DNA of 64,000 nt, from the NCBI GenBank assembly GCA_922989275.2, contig OV277868.1, positions 53,628,216 through 53,692,215 on the forward strand, read 5' to 3'. Below are positions 9,783-21,224 of the stretch, in pieces. The position numbers and the translations under genes were made by a program. A model generated the notes under the pieces. It was not told the DNA's origin and did not search any database. It was given only the letters and a program-made list of their open reading frames with translations. This stretch comes from Gari tellinella. Its lineage: Eukaryota > Mollusca > Bivalvia > Cardiida > Psammobiidae. Within the stretch, counting starts at the first letter, position 1, and each line of letters begins with the position of its first letter.

Positions 9783-10687
9783 TATCAATGCGACCAGGAG
9801 CGCCACATTCAGCCTGATATCTGTATGTTATTATGTATGTTTCACACAATTTTGAGATGATTCTTAACGATTCAGTTGGATGGGATAAGTCATGGGGAAC
9901 ACAAGTGAACGTATAAGCCATATCACGAAAAAAGTAACTGTTTGCGCCTTTGACACTGAACGAGCTTAAATAGCACGAAGATAAATAGATCTAGGGACTA
10001 TATTAGAGAGGTTGGTTAATCCACGAATGTTTTTCGTTCGGGGTTAATCGGAGACAGAACAGAAAAATAATCTGTCTGTCTTCTGTTTGTGAAGCTGAAC
10101 AATAAACATGCCCTCATTTAGGACGTTTTTGGGTGTGTGTGTGTTTTTTTTTAATGAATCACGAATGAATATAACGACCGGAATAAATTAATAAATAAAT
10201 AATAGATAGAGATCTAGATATAAATAGGAAATAGAATATCATAGAACTCTGATAGGCCTACTAATAAAATAATTAAGCCTATAAATATCTATCTATATAG
10301 ACATATATAATTAATGATAAAAAATGTTCTAGGCCTACTACCTCAATAATATTTTGATTATGTTCTAGATATTCCACGTGTAGGCTAATACAAAATGTAT
10401 GTTTTGTTTTCTGTGACTAATAAAAGGATTGTTCTGTTCTTTAATGTTCTTTGTTGGACGATAAAAGTGTAGATCTATGTGAAATTATACTGTGTAATTT
10501 ATCTATATAATATAACTGATTTCCAGACATTTATAAAAACACGTACATGTAGGCTATAAATATAACCAGACTGCAGTTTGAGAAATATACCTCATGAGCT
10601 CCGCCGAGTCATAGCAGATGCGCTATATAGAATAAAGAAGGAGCAATTGACGTTTCATTTGATAATTACACTCGTACTAATCACAGA
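9783..10687. other. upstream of NAA25, no gene seen
   Basis: AT-rich, with short GT and ATAAAT runs at 10130-10200. No convincing divergent gene. An open frame at 10578-10784 has no recognisable domain. Confidence 0.35.
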
Positions 10688-10975
10688 GCTTAGCCACAAC
10701 CAACATTACAAAGCTTATAGTTTTATCTTTGTACTGATATTTTTTTTTAGATTTTTATTCAAATTAAATTTTGGTCCTTTTTGAAGTTAAAGTATCCTCC
10801 TATCGTCTCCTATATAAAACGTGCCAAATTGCCTTAACTTGTCTACTTCAACGTCCATAAAAGCAAACTTTCTTAGCCACAACCTGCAATTGAAAGAAGA
10901 AAACGCATTTTTTCTACTGGTCGCCTTTAAAACAGAATACTGTAAGGAATTTTTGGTCCTTTTTGAAGTTATATT
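10688..10975 (+). repeat. two diverged copies of a tandem unit
   Basis: CTTAGCCACAACC at 10688 and 10872, and TTTTGGTCCTTTTTGAAGTT at about 10770 and 10951, repeat about 180 bp apart. Confidence 0.5.
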
Positions 10976-11093
10976 TCACTGTTTTTTAGAGTTGTCATTT
11001 TTTCATTGACATGGCCCTAATCACTGACTGAGCCCCCTGCTGATTTTATGGTTAGTCGTCTGATAAGAGAATTAACTCTAGTAGAAACACGAA

Positions 11094-11113
11094 CAGTAGT
11101 AGTAGAAGTAGTA

Positions 11114-11146
<33 letters not shown>

Positions 11147-11205
11147 AAGTAGTAGTAGTAGAAGTAGTAACATTAGTAGTTGTAGTAGTAGTAGTTGTAG
11201 TAGTA
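11094..11205 (+). repeat. GTA/GAA microsatellite, left part
   Basis: Interrupted (GTA)n with some GAA and GTT. It stops exactly at the 5' LTR and resumes at the end of the 3' LTR. Confidence 0.9.
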
Positions 11206-11922
11206 TGTCGTAGGGTGGATTTTGCCATGAACTGTTAAATTAGTAATAAATCAATAAAATACTGTATGTAATCACCTAGTTTCTTGTTATTTCGATTTCC
11301 CCATTAGAATTATTAGTATCTTTAGATATTTAGCTCTTAGTTTATACGTTTTGGTCTTGTCAGTCGTTAGGAATATGTACTTTCGGTCTAGGGGAACTAA
11401 CTTTCACTAACATTATTTTGACTAACCTTTTCATCACGTGATTACGGGTCATCTTTATCCGCTAAATTTAAAATGGCAGCCATAATATAGGCATTTGTGA
11501 ACTCTGGATAATTTATATATTTATGCAGGTAAATACATGTTGTTATGTTGTTAAGACTATTTTTATAATTTTGATACTATTAGCTTTCATACCTTTAAGT
11601 TAGGATAAGATAACTTTTGTATAACAGGAATTATTTGTAATATAATAAGTCGGTGTATTTTGTCTAGCTGACACCGAATATACATGTTTGTTTACTATAT
11701 ATCTGTGTACACTTACTTTGTAGTACGGAGTATAATTTCCATATTCTTATTATTGTTTATTATTTGCAGATTCATTCTTCATGACTTTGTCGTGATGTGA
11801 TAGCCCATACTGATAATAAACTACTGATATACTTTGATTGGAGTTTGAGTCCTGAGTTCGAACCTCCTGAGCTTGGCCGGAAGGCCATTGGAACGGCAGA
11901 TCCATAAAACACTCTACCAAAA
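11206..11922 (+). repeat. 5' LTR
   Basis: Begins TGTCGTAGGGTGG and ends CTCTACCAAA. Compared with the 3' LTR I count five substitutions and no gaps in 717 bp (0.7%). The conventional end is CTACCA; the three A's after it are shared by both LTRs. Confidence 0.92.
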
Positions 11923-11937
11923 TGGCGCCCAACGATG
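11923..11937 (+). promoter_or_regulatory. primer-binding site
   Basis: TGGCGCCCAACGATG directly after the LTR. The first 12 bases look like the complement of a tRNA-Lys 3' end, the primer used by several retroelements. The match weakens after that. Confidence 0.75.
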
Positions 11938-12197
11938 ATTTGGATCTGAACAGTATGGACATTTATTGATGCTTAGCGCTGACATTACTGTGTGTGTTTA
12001 TACAGTGATTATTATTTGACGGATCCGGACAGTTTATGCTTTACGATGGATATACTAGCTAGTGGAGATAGTCGTGGAACCCGGGATTAGGCCTACATGT
12101 TATTTTGTGCACGAGGATTTACCGTTGACTTCGCGTGTGATCTGGATATAAACTGTGAGCAGAAAGGAATTGGAACGTTGGAACTTTAGTAGATAAT
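11938..12197 (+). other. leader with gag deletion
   Basis: Only about 260 bp lie between the primer-binding site and sequence belonging after protease. No nucleocapsid CCHC motif and no protease DSG/DTG motif are present, so gag and most of protease were lost. The deletion joint is probably near 12190. Confidence 0.6.
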
Positions 12198-12464
12198 GTA
12201 GGAACAGTCAAAACTACACGGAGGATAAAACTTCAGGCAAACGAAGTAAGAACTGTAACAGGCTTTGTTAGGAAAATTCGCGCCGTTGATGCATGTGTCA
12301 CAGAACCATGTGAGGATCAACACTGCTCTTCGAGAGTAAACATTTGTCCAAGGGTAGTAACACTTGATAAACCCGGGAATACGGCAATAGTACCAGTAAG
12401 GCTTTTCAACTTATCAGCCAAGCCGATATCAATAAATAAATACGAAAGACTCAAGCAGGAAACG
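12198..12464 (+). pseudogene. Gypsy protease-RT linker, remnant
   Basis: An open stretch in the same frame as RT, with phrases such as VRTVTGFVRKI and PVRLFNLSAKPI. Such sequence normally lies between protease and reverse transcriptase. It ends at TAA 12465. A second stop (TAG 12513) follows in a CA-rich stretch before RT resumes. Confidence 0.6.
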
Positions 12465-12566
12465 TAACACAAACAATACACCCACCTCTCAAGCAGAACA
12501 CACACACACACATAGTCATACCACAACAAACACACACACACGCAATACCATTCAATACCCGCCAAG

Positions 12567-15500
12567 GCAAATATTTGTGATTTGAGAGAAGTGAAAGTGC
12601 TCAGAGATGCCTTTCAAGATGAAGAATCAGACACTTCTGCCGAAGTGAAACAACAGACAACAACATCCAATGATAAGAACTCCATTGAAGTTGACTTGGA
12701 AGATAACAACCTTACAGCTGATCAAAGAGATGAAGTTCAACATTTTCTTCAGAGATGGCAACATATATTTTCGAAAGATCTGATTGATTTAGGCAATGCC
12801 GATATTGTTGAACACGAAATACATCTCAGTGATGATAAACCTTTCAAGGAAGCTCCAAGACACATTCCACCAGCACTATTCAATGAAGTGAAGGAACATC
12901 TGAAAAGCATGATAGATTGTGGTGCAATCAGAAATTCAAATTCCCCTTACTCATCAAACGTTGTGATAGTACGGAAAAAGGACGGTACCATCAGATTCTG
13001 TATTGATTACAGAAAGCTAAACCAAAGAACCATTAAGGACGCATATTCAATACCTAGGATCGAAAATACACTCCACTTACTTTCTGGATCTAAGTTCTTT
13101 TCCAAACTTGACTTACGATCTGGATATTGGCAAGTTTCCGTCAAGGAGGAAGATAAACAGAAAACAGCATTTTCTGTTGGACCTCTTGGGTTTTATGATG
13201 CAAATAGGATGCCCTTTGGATTAACCAATTAACCCAGCCACATTTCAGAGGCTCATGGAACGTTGTATGGGAGATCTGAATCTTCAAGAATGCCTCATAT
13301 ATTTGGATGACATCATTATATTTTCGGAAACCTTTGACCAACATCTAAAACGCCTAAATTCAGTTTTCACTAGACTAGAAGAACACAACCTGAAGTTAAA
13401 AGCATCCAAATGCGAATTTTTCAAACCAGAAGTGATATATTGAGGACACCTTGTTTCAGAGAACGGAATCGCTACAGACCCTGAAAAGACAGAAGCTGTC
13501 AAGAAATGGCCGATACCAAAGAACACTAAGGACGTCAGGAAATTTTTAGGCTTTACGGGATATTACCGACGTTTTATTAAAGGATATGCCCAGATTGTTA
13601 GACCACTGAACGATCTTCTTGTCGGACATTCAACCAAACGTAAAAAGAAGACATCGAAGAAAGAAACACCATTCATTTGGGAGAAGGAGCAGCAAACAGC
13701 ATTCGATACCATCATCGAGAGATAGGTCAACCCCCAGTACTGGCATACGCAAACTACCAGCTACCATTTCGGCTACATACAGACGCATCTGTATTAGGCC
13801 TCGGAGCTGTTCTGTATCAACGCCAGGCTGACCATGACAGAGTAGTTGCTTACGCGAGCAGGAGCCTTAAACCAGCTGAAAGGAACTATCCGGCCCATAA
13901 ATTGGAATTCCTCGCACTCAAATGGGCAGTAACCGAGAAGTTCAATGACTACCTGTATGGTTGTAAGTTTGAAGTCTGGACGGACAACAACCCTCTAACA
14001 TAAGTCCAAACTACAGCAAAGCTGGACGCGACTGGTCACCGCTGGTTAGCAGCCCTCAGCAGTTACGATTACACGATCAAGTATCGTAGTGGCTCTAGTA
14101 ATGCGGATGCTGACGGACTATCACGGATAGAAACTGAAGAATCCAATCAAAACAGTGAAATTGAGCAGAGCATTACAATTTTACCGGACGCACAAGCTGT
14201 AACAACTGAAAGGGATATACTTACCTGCACTACACCTGAAAGTGAAAACATCAAGGAACCTCATACAATCGACAATTCAATTATCCAGGCACTAACCTGC
14301 GCTGCGTCAGTTGACAAATCCCAAGCACCTTTGGCTTTTAGCACTACAACACCAGAATCCTTAGAAGACATAGAAAAAACTCAATCTATTTTGATTGAAG
14401 TAATTCAGAATGACGCACTTACTTCAAGAGAATGGAGAACGGCTCAAGCTAAGGACAATATTACAGCTGAAGTGATAGGCCACTTGAGGAGAGGAACCAG
14501 ACCAAAAGTAACTCGACTATCTTCAAAACAAAGTCCTCTGGTCTTGAAGTACCTCCGTAGTTGGGAAAAACTCTGTTTGAGGGACGAAGTCCTTTATCAC
14601 AATGGAACCGTGAATAATGAAGAATATCTACAACTTGTTTTACCGTACGACTTACGGGACGAGATATTCAAAGCCCTTCATGATGATCTAGGACATCAGG
14701 GCAGGGATAGAACCATTTCATTGTTCAAGCAGAGATTTTTCTGGCCAGGGATGGATTCCTGGATTGAGGAGAAAGTGAAAATGTGCCCAATGTGTATCAG
14801 AAGGAAAACAACACCGGCAAAAGCAGAACTCATCAACATCAAATCTTCAGCGCCTATGGAAATAATTTGTATAGACTTTTTAAGTCTAGAGCGCTCCAAG
14901 GGCGGATTTGAAAACATTTTAGTTGTAACGGACCACTTTTCGCGCTACGCCCAAGCTTTTCCAACCAAAAATCAACTTGCTAGAACAACTGCCAAAGTCT
15001 TGTTTGAGTCATTTATTACCCACTATGGATTTCCATCACGCATCCACTCAGACCAAGGCCCTAACTTTGAATCAGAACTCATTAAGGATCTCTACCAACT
15101 TGCTGGAATTGCAAAAAGCCACACGACTCCATATCACCCTATGGGGAATGGACAAGTGGAGAGGTTCAATTCAACTCTTCTTAAGATGCTAGGGACCTTG
15201 GAAGAAAACATGAAAGCGGACTGGAAATCACATGTTGCACCTATGGTTCATGCGTACAATGTAACCATCCACAAATCTACTGGCTACTCACCATATTATC
15301 TCATGTTTGGTAGACATCCTAAATTAGCCATAGATTCGATGCTTGGACTTTCGGCAAATGACGACAGATATCGAAGCAAGCACGAATACATTCAGCAGCT
15401 GCGTGATTGATTATCACAGGCATACCGAAAGGCGGAAGCGATTGCAGCAAAGGGAGCATCAGACAACAAATCCCGTTATGACACCAGAGCCAAAGCCAGC

Positions 15501-15767
15501 ACATTAGCTGTTGGAGATCTCGTCCTCGTTAGAAACGTATCATTGCGAGGGAAGCACAAACTTGCGGACAAGTGGGAGAGTACACCGTATGTGGTTGTGT
15601 CTCAACCCAATCCGGACATACCGGTTTATAAAGTAAAGAAGGACTGTCCGAAGGCAAGGGCAACACGAGTACTAAACAGAAACCTTCTTCTGCCACTTGG
15701 ACACAAGAAAGGTGACTACCAGAAAGACGTCAGGGAGAGTAGGAAATACGTTATTCCTGTCCGACGT
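12567..15767 (+). pseudogene. Gypsy pol: RT, RNase H, integrase; broken
   Basis: RT spans about 12700-13500, with FSKLDLRSGYWQ (about 13100-13140) and the catalytic YLDD (13300-13311). RNase H lies at about 13750-14130 (HTDASVLGLGA). Integrase covers about 14600-15400: an HX4H...CX2C zinc motif (about 14679-14800), then the triad Asp 14874, Asp 15051 and Glu 15159 with D-35-E spacing. A basic C-terminal tail ends at 15767. Damage: a 4-base insertion near 13230 (frameshift), TGA at 13441, a frameshift near 13724, TAA at 14001 and TGA at 15408. This pol is dead, and the two stops in the upstream linker (TAA 12465, TAG 12513) add to the damage. The enzymes would copy the element's RNA and insert the DNA into the host genome. 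Confidence 0.92.
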
Positions 15768-16231
15768 TGAGTTTAATATACTCATATCAGATATACTGTT
15801 TTGCAATCAGTGAATTTTATCTTGCTTTTATTGTCTTAATTTTAGCTGAAGTGTGTGAGTTTCAGCTAGCGCTTATTATATATGACAGTACTGTATCACC
15901 ACATATCACTTTTCATGGTTATGCCATAGATGCATCTGCTGTCGGTATATTGGACATATTCTTGGAATGTTTGGGACTACAGTTGATCATGCAACGGTTT
16001 TGAAATTGTGTTTGATGTTGTGTCAATACGGTGGTGTTATTGGTTTTTTGATTTTTGTTGTACATATATGTTTTCATTTCATTCGTTCATTCCGTTTATA
16101 TGCCATTGCATGGATATTACATACCGGCTGATGGTGGTTGTTGCACCATTCATTTGATGACCTTAACATCCTATGTCTTTATTACGTTCCTTTGTTTTTC
16201 ATATATTTTAAATGTCGGGGACGACATTTTT
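15768..16231 (+). other. 3' non-coding region of the Gypsy element
   Basis: T-rich sequence after the pol stop. Short open frames here are hydrophobic and I see no env-like features. Confidence 0.5.
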
Positions 16232-16246
16232 CAAACAGGGGGAGTA
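16232..16246 (+). promoter_or_regulatory. polypurine tract
   Basis: CAAACAGGGGGAGTA immediately before the 3' LTR, the usual plus-strand primer of LTR elements. Confidence 0.85.
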
Positions 16247-16961
16247 TGTCGTAGGGTGGATTTTGCCATGAACTGTTAAATTAGTAATAAATCAATAAAA
16301 TACTGTATGTAATCACCTAGTTTCTTGTTATTTCGATTTCCCCATTAGAATTATTAGTATCTTTAGATATTTAGCTCTTAGTTTATACGTTTTGGTCTTG
16401 TCAGTCGTTAGGAATATGTACTTTCGGTCTAGGGGAACTAACTTTCACTAACATTATTTTGACTAACCTTTTCATCACGTGATTACGGGTCATCTTTATC
16501 CGCTAAATTTAAAATGGCAGCCATAATATAGGCATTTGTGAACTCTGGATAATTTATATATTTATGCAGGTAAATACATGTTGTTATGTTGTTAAGACTA
16601 TTTTTATAATTTTGATACTATTAGCTTTCATACCTTTAAGTTAGGATAAGATAACTTTTGTATAACAGGAACTATTTGTAATATAATAAGTCGGTGTATT
16701 TTGTCTAGCTGACACCGAATATACATGTTTGTTTACTATATATCTGTGTACACTTACTTTGTAGTACGGAGTATAATTTTCATATTCTTATTATTTTTTA
16801 TTATTTGCAGATTCATTCTTTATGACTTTGTCGTGATGTGATAGCCCATACTGATAATAAACTACTGATATACTTTGATTGGAGTTTGAGTCCTGAGTTC
16901 GAACCTCCTGAGCTTGGCCGGAAGGCCAGTGGAACGGCAGATCCATAAAACACTCTACCAA

Positions 16962-16963
<2 letters not shown>
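16247..16963 (+). repeat. 3' LTR
   Basis: Same length as the 5' LTR and 712 of 717 bases identical. GTA repeats start at the next base. Confidence 0.92.
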
Positions 16964-17005
<42 letters not shown>

Positions 17006-17245
17006 ACAGTAGTAGAAGTAGTAACATTAGTAGTTGTAGTGGTAGTAGTTGTAGTTGTTGTTGTAGTTGTAGTAGTAGTAGTAGTAACAGTAGTAGAAGT
17101 AGTAACATTAGTAGTAGTAGTTGTAGTAGTAGCAGTAGTAGTAGTAGTAGTAGTAGTGGAAGTTGTAGTATTAGTATTAGTAGTAGTAGTAGTAGTAGTA
17201 ACCGTAGTAATAGTAGTAGAAGTAGTAACATTAGTAGTAGTAGTT

Positions 17246-17309
<64 letters not shown>

Positions 17310-17390
17310 AAGTAGTAGTACTAGTTGTAGTTGTAGCAGTAGTAGTAGTAGTATTACCAGTAGCTGTAACAGTTGTAGTAGCAGAAGTTA
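16964..17390 (+). repeat. GTA microsatellite, right part
   Basis: About 430 bp of GTA with GTT, GAA and ATT variants. It reads as poly-Val or poly-Leu in all-frame translation, which is not a protein signal. Confidence 0.95.
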
Positions 17391-17756
17391 ACAGTTGGAT
17401 GTCATGAAATTCTTTAGTCTATCGCTAAGCGAAAAGCATTACGTAATGACCTTACCAGGGGGCCATCGATTAAATCCCGCTACTGTAAAAAGTAAACAGG
17501 GTAGGTTATTCGACTGTAGCCCTTAAAAGAGGGTTATCATTCTTGAATTTATCGGATGAGGTGAATTTCTCATTACGTAATTTCATATATTTTTAACTAC
17601 TTTTATAAACTAATAATAATTCTTATAATCTTAATAATCATACTGAAAGAATATGCTCCCTTTTTCAGATAGTGCTTCCATTTTTGCTTTATTGTAAATG
17701 TATTTATTTATCTTTGTATTTCACTTTGTATTAGATCTGCATGTATATAATTTCAT
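17391..17756. other. no gene seen
   Basis: CATTACGTAATGAC at about 17438 is echoed by CTCATTACGTAATTTC near 17570; this may be a small degraded inverted pair. Confidence 0.3.
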
Positions 17757-17830
17757 GTAAAGCGCCTTTGAGCGCACAGGTCCTGTATGAAAAGAGCGCT
17801 ACAAAATATGGTTTAATTATAATAAAAAAA
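17757..17830 (+). repeat. SINE-type 3' tail
   Basis: TAAAGCGCCTTTGAGCGCAC...GAAAAGAGCGCTACAAA followed by AT-rich sequence. A diverged relative at about 46020 ends in (AAT)n. Confidence 0.45.
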
Positions 17831-17982
17831 ACTAGACATATGCCCAGTAACTTATTATTCATCAATAGGAATAAACAATTATTATTTATATACGTTTTTT
17901 CTCCCAGTGTATGGTTTTCGGCGCATAATTATGGTGATGGGGCTGTACGTAAAACATACCCGAAACATATTTCCTATCTTAA

Positions 17983-18228
17983 AGTGGAGAAAACGCTATT
18001 CTTTCCCGTTTAAACGTGAACGAAACGCAAACGCAAATCGCTAAATTGTAGGAAATTACCATTTTTGACATTTCTAATTATTATTTTTTTAATCTAAGTG
18101 GCAAACAGTTTGGAGCCTGACCAAACCGGGTCACCCGGCGTCTGATCTGGCTCCAAACTGGTTGCAATGGAAATACTAGTTTAGGTGTAAACGCGTTTAT
18201 TGGGACAGAATAACGTTTTCTCCACTGT
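17983..18228 (-). repeat. TA-1 MITE
   Basis: Ends AGTGGAGAAAACGCTATTC and GAATAACGTTTTCTCCACTG. Core 1 hairpin at about 18100-18167 with an altered loop (ACCGGGTCACCCGG). Confidence 0.85.
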
Positions 18229-18590
18229 TTCAGGGATACCAATTGTGTTTGTGAGCATATCTGGGGATAGGATAGTGTACATACATGTAGCATACCATTG
18301 TCAGGTCACTGCGAGCTTAACTGTTGGCCAAATATACAAACACTTGTACGGTGTATGTTTCCTATACCACACCAGCTAGGGAAACTAAATTTCATGTGTA
18401 TATAAGTACAGCTTGAGATGGTGGTATTTCAAATAAGTTTTCAAGTTACTGTGACTTTGTTATTTACCTCTGACTTCACTTACAGACATACCTTGTCCGA
18501 GGCATCTTTCCTATATCACATCAGCTAGGAATGCCATATTTAGTGTATGGGCATAACTTGGGATAGGATAGAAAAGCGTGAAGTTCTATA
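18229..18590 (+). repeat. degenerate tandem repeat, about 160-bp unit
   Basis: The phrase CTTGT(A/C)CG...TTTCCTATA(C/T)CACA(C/T)CAGCTAGG recurs at about 18342 and 18495. A weaker echo is at 18868. Confidence 0.5.
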
Positions 18591-18803
18591 TTAACCCTTT
18601 CACTCTCAATGACGCTTAAATCGCGTTTGAAAACAGTTTGGGTACTGATCAGACGCCGCGTAACGCGGCGTCTGATCAGGACCCAAACCTTTTGTCACTC
18701 TAATCGATATTTATGAAGTCATACAACCTTAAATCTAACTTTGGAACGTGTTTTGCAGACGACAATACTGAAGCAGACGACATTAAAAGGGTGAAGGTGT
18801 AAA
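18591..18803 (+). repeat. TTAA-4 MITE
   Basis: Starts TTAACCCTTTCACTCTCAA. The core 1 hairpin with a CGCGTAACGCG centre is at about 18633-18697. The right end (AAGGGTGAAGGTGTAA) has lost the exact TTAA. Confidence 0.8.
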
Positions 18804-19264
18804 CAAACTCTCGACAAATTTGATAATGAAAGGTTGCCATCACTTATCACACAATTTTAGAAAGAGCTTGTCCGAAGTATATTTACTACAACACATCTGC
18901 ATGCTAGAGAACCATGGGCGTGCGAGTAATATCTTGGAATGACGGAGTATCCCGAACCATTTTCAAATGGCGTGTATAAATATATCTACAGATCTGCATA
19001 CAATAACACAATTTATTTCAGTGTCAATAAACACTTTGGTGGCATGTAGCACTGATTGTGGCGCAGTTCTTGGTTTGTCTCGTTTTAATACTTTGACTGA
19101 ACATCTGAACATGACGAGGGTCAGACATCTTGGATCTTGATCTAAGACTGAGTTGCAATAAAAAAAGTAACTTAATTATGTATGTAAATAAAGCATATAT
19201 AATTGACCATGTAGCATGCAGACGGGTTTTAACCAAGTTGTTCCTAGCATCCCATAAAATGACA
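18804..19264. other. no certain gene
   Basis: A minus-strand frame at 19137-19024 starts AAGATGTCTGACC in good initiation context and reads MSDPRHVQMFSQ, then runs 38 residues to a stop. I do not recognise it, and no donor is obvious. Confidence 0.25.
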
Positions 19265-19267
19265 TAG

Positions 19268-19333
19268 GCAAACAGTGTAGATTCTGATATGACGCCGCTT
19301 AATGCGGCGTCTGATCAGAGTCTACACTGTTTG
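19268..19333 (+). repeat. solo core hairpin
   Basis: Arms start GCAAACAGTGTAGATTCTGA, with a GACGCCGCTTAATGCGGCGTC centre. No terminal repeats were found within 100 bp. Confidence 0.65.
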
Positions 19334-19451
19334 CTGATAGGAATTTCAATATAAAACAAAACGAAAATGAAATTTAGACCAGGTACCCTTTACAAAAAAA
19401 TGGACTTATCCAGTTTTATAAGCATGAAAGAATTCACTGGGCGAACATTGG

Positions 19452-19701
19452 TTAACTCATTATCCCCTGAAACTTCCAATGGACAATTCCAATTTACAAT
19501 ATAGGCTGGTCCATTTTATAATATTTAGGGTTGTTTTTGATAATATATTGCAAGATGACAAACAGTAAAGTCCCTGATTATAGGGCTCCTGCAGGAGCCC
19601 TCTAATCAGGGACTTACTGTTTGCATTAGACACGTGTACTATCAACAGGTACACTTTTGGTAAACGACGCATATATGCGTCACTAGGGCTCAATGAGTTA
19701 A
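19452..19701 (+). repeat. TTAA-2 MITE, full length
   Basis: TTAACTCATTATCCCCTGAA at the left, GGGCTCAATGAGTTAA at the right. Core 3 hairpin with a GCTCCTGCAGGAGC centre (about 19558-19622). A CGCATATATGCG palindrome lies near the right end. Confidence 0.85.
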
Positions 19702-20869
19702 GGAAAGCGTAAACGCATGTCCAAATGATATTCAAAATACATATATACCCTCTTGAGATCTATTATAAACGTTTTTAAACCTATTCAAAAAATGCCATGT
19801 GTAAGTCCTAGTACAAATTGAACGCCCCTCACAGTGATGTAAAACCACATAAGGGTATATAGTTTTTAAGTTAAGAGTAATTAACCGATCTTTAAAGGGG
19901 CTTTTCTATATTTGATATATCTTTATGACGCACTTATTATAATAGAGTTAAGTGGTTGTTTATATGATAACGGTACTAGATTTTGCTGAGTAATCGTTCC
20001 TCATTTATTCGTTACGTTGAAAAAGATAAATTATTTGTTTTGTTTGTACTTATAAGCACATGTTTTTGAATGAACAGACTCGTGTTTTTTCTACTTTGAC
20101 ACATTTTGTGCGTGTTTCTTATTTAATATGGGATGTCACGCTTTTGAAAAAACAGAAAAGAAAAAGACCAGTTTATGTTAAGTTTCAGGACCTGAAAAAA
20201 AGCAGTTCATGAAAAGAAAAAGATTCGTAAACATATTGTGTAGATCCTGATCAAAGGACTAATCTGGATAGGGTTTAAACTACTTGCAAAATAAAATGTA
20301 TTGTTTCCCAACATTGAAAGAGTTCATACATTAACTTTCAAAAGGGAGTAGTAAGGTCTTCTTTGTCGACGTTTAAGATCACTTTGCAAATTGTTTCATC
20401 GGCCGAAATGAACGGTCGACTGATTTGCAATCGCCTAGGCCTCTGAAATCGGAGGCCGTTGCATCGATACATGCTCGGGAATAATCAAATAATTATACTC
20501 ATTTATCCTTACTGACGATTATACGAATTATTTACAAACAATGTACCAGTAATAGACAATAACAATATGTAAACAGTGTAGATCAAGACCAAAAGGCTCT
20601 TACATGATCCATCTGATTTGGGCAAACAGTGTTTGGAAAAATTGCAATATATTGTTAAAATTAACAGATATTTTAAATGGGATAGACTTAACTAGTAGCT
20701 CGGAGTGTCTATTTGAAGTTTCAGAGTTCGATTATCTAAACAATGGGTGTTCGGATAGTCCCGCGGGTCGGGGCAGTGTGCAGGAGGGTACATTGATCGC
20801 TCGTCCGAACACGTGGCTTTTCTCCGGGCACTCTAGTTTCCTTCCACAGAAACAGGAAAATTCAATAAG
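19702..20869. other. no gene seen
   Basis: A degraded core 3 fragment lies at 20240-20290. The 20800-20850 stretch (GTGGCTTTTCTCCGGGCACT) resembles a widespread interspersed repeat; an inverse fragment is at about 35762-35795. Confidence 0.3.
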
Positions 20870-21224
20870 TATTAGTTATAGTTCATTTTTTGAAAATTAT
20901 GCAATATAACCTGGAGCGACCGTAGGGAGCGAACAGGTTATGTTGTATAATTTTCAAACAAATGAACTATAACTGATTTACCGTTTGCCTCAAATAGTGC
21001 ACGTTGGCTAGTGTATGGCAGTTACCGTTCAACCTACTTTACCTATGTATTAGTTATAGTTCATTTTTTGAAAATTATGCAATATAACCTGGAGCGACCG
21101 TAGGGAGCGAACAGGTTATGTTGTATAATTTTCAAACAAATGAACTATAACTGATTTACCGTTTGCCTCAAATAGTGCACGTTGGCTAGTGTATGGCAGT
21201 TACCGTTCAACCTACTTTACCTAT
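20870..21224 (+). repeat. two 178-bp tandem units with inner foldback
   Basis: Units 20870-21047 and 21048-21225 are essentially identical. Each has 40-bp arms around TAGTTATAGTTCATTTTTTG and its complement, separated by GGAGCGACCGTAGGGAGCGA. Each ends with TTACCGTTTGCC and TTACCGTTCAACCTACTTT. Confidence 0.85.

Larger units (their letters stand above)
11206..16963 (+). mobile_element. Ty3/Gypsy LTR retrotransposon, defective
   Basis: Two 717-bp LTRs 5041 bp apart, a primer-binding site, a polypurine tract and pol domains in the order RT, RNase H, integrase (the Gypsy order). gag and most of protease are missing. pol is broken by stops and frameshifts, so the copy cannot move by itself. It was inserted inside the GTA microsatellite, so the target duplication cannot be told from the repeat (AGTA, or GTA multiples). 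Confidence 0.93.

Noticed and set aside
15768..16279. env gene in the Gypsy element
   Set aside because: Only short hydrophobic frames, with no long open frame or signal-to-anchor layout.
16791..17407. Poly-Leu and poly-Val frames
   Set aside because: Pure products of the GTA microsatellite.
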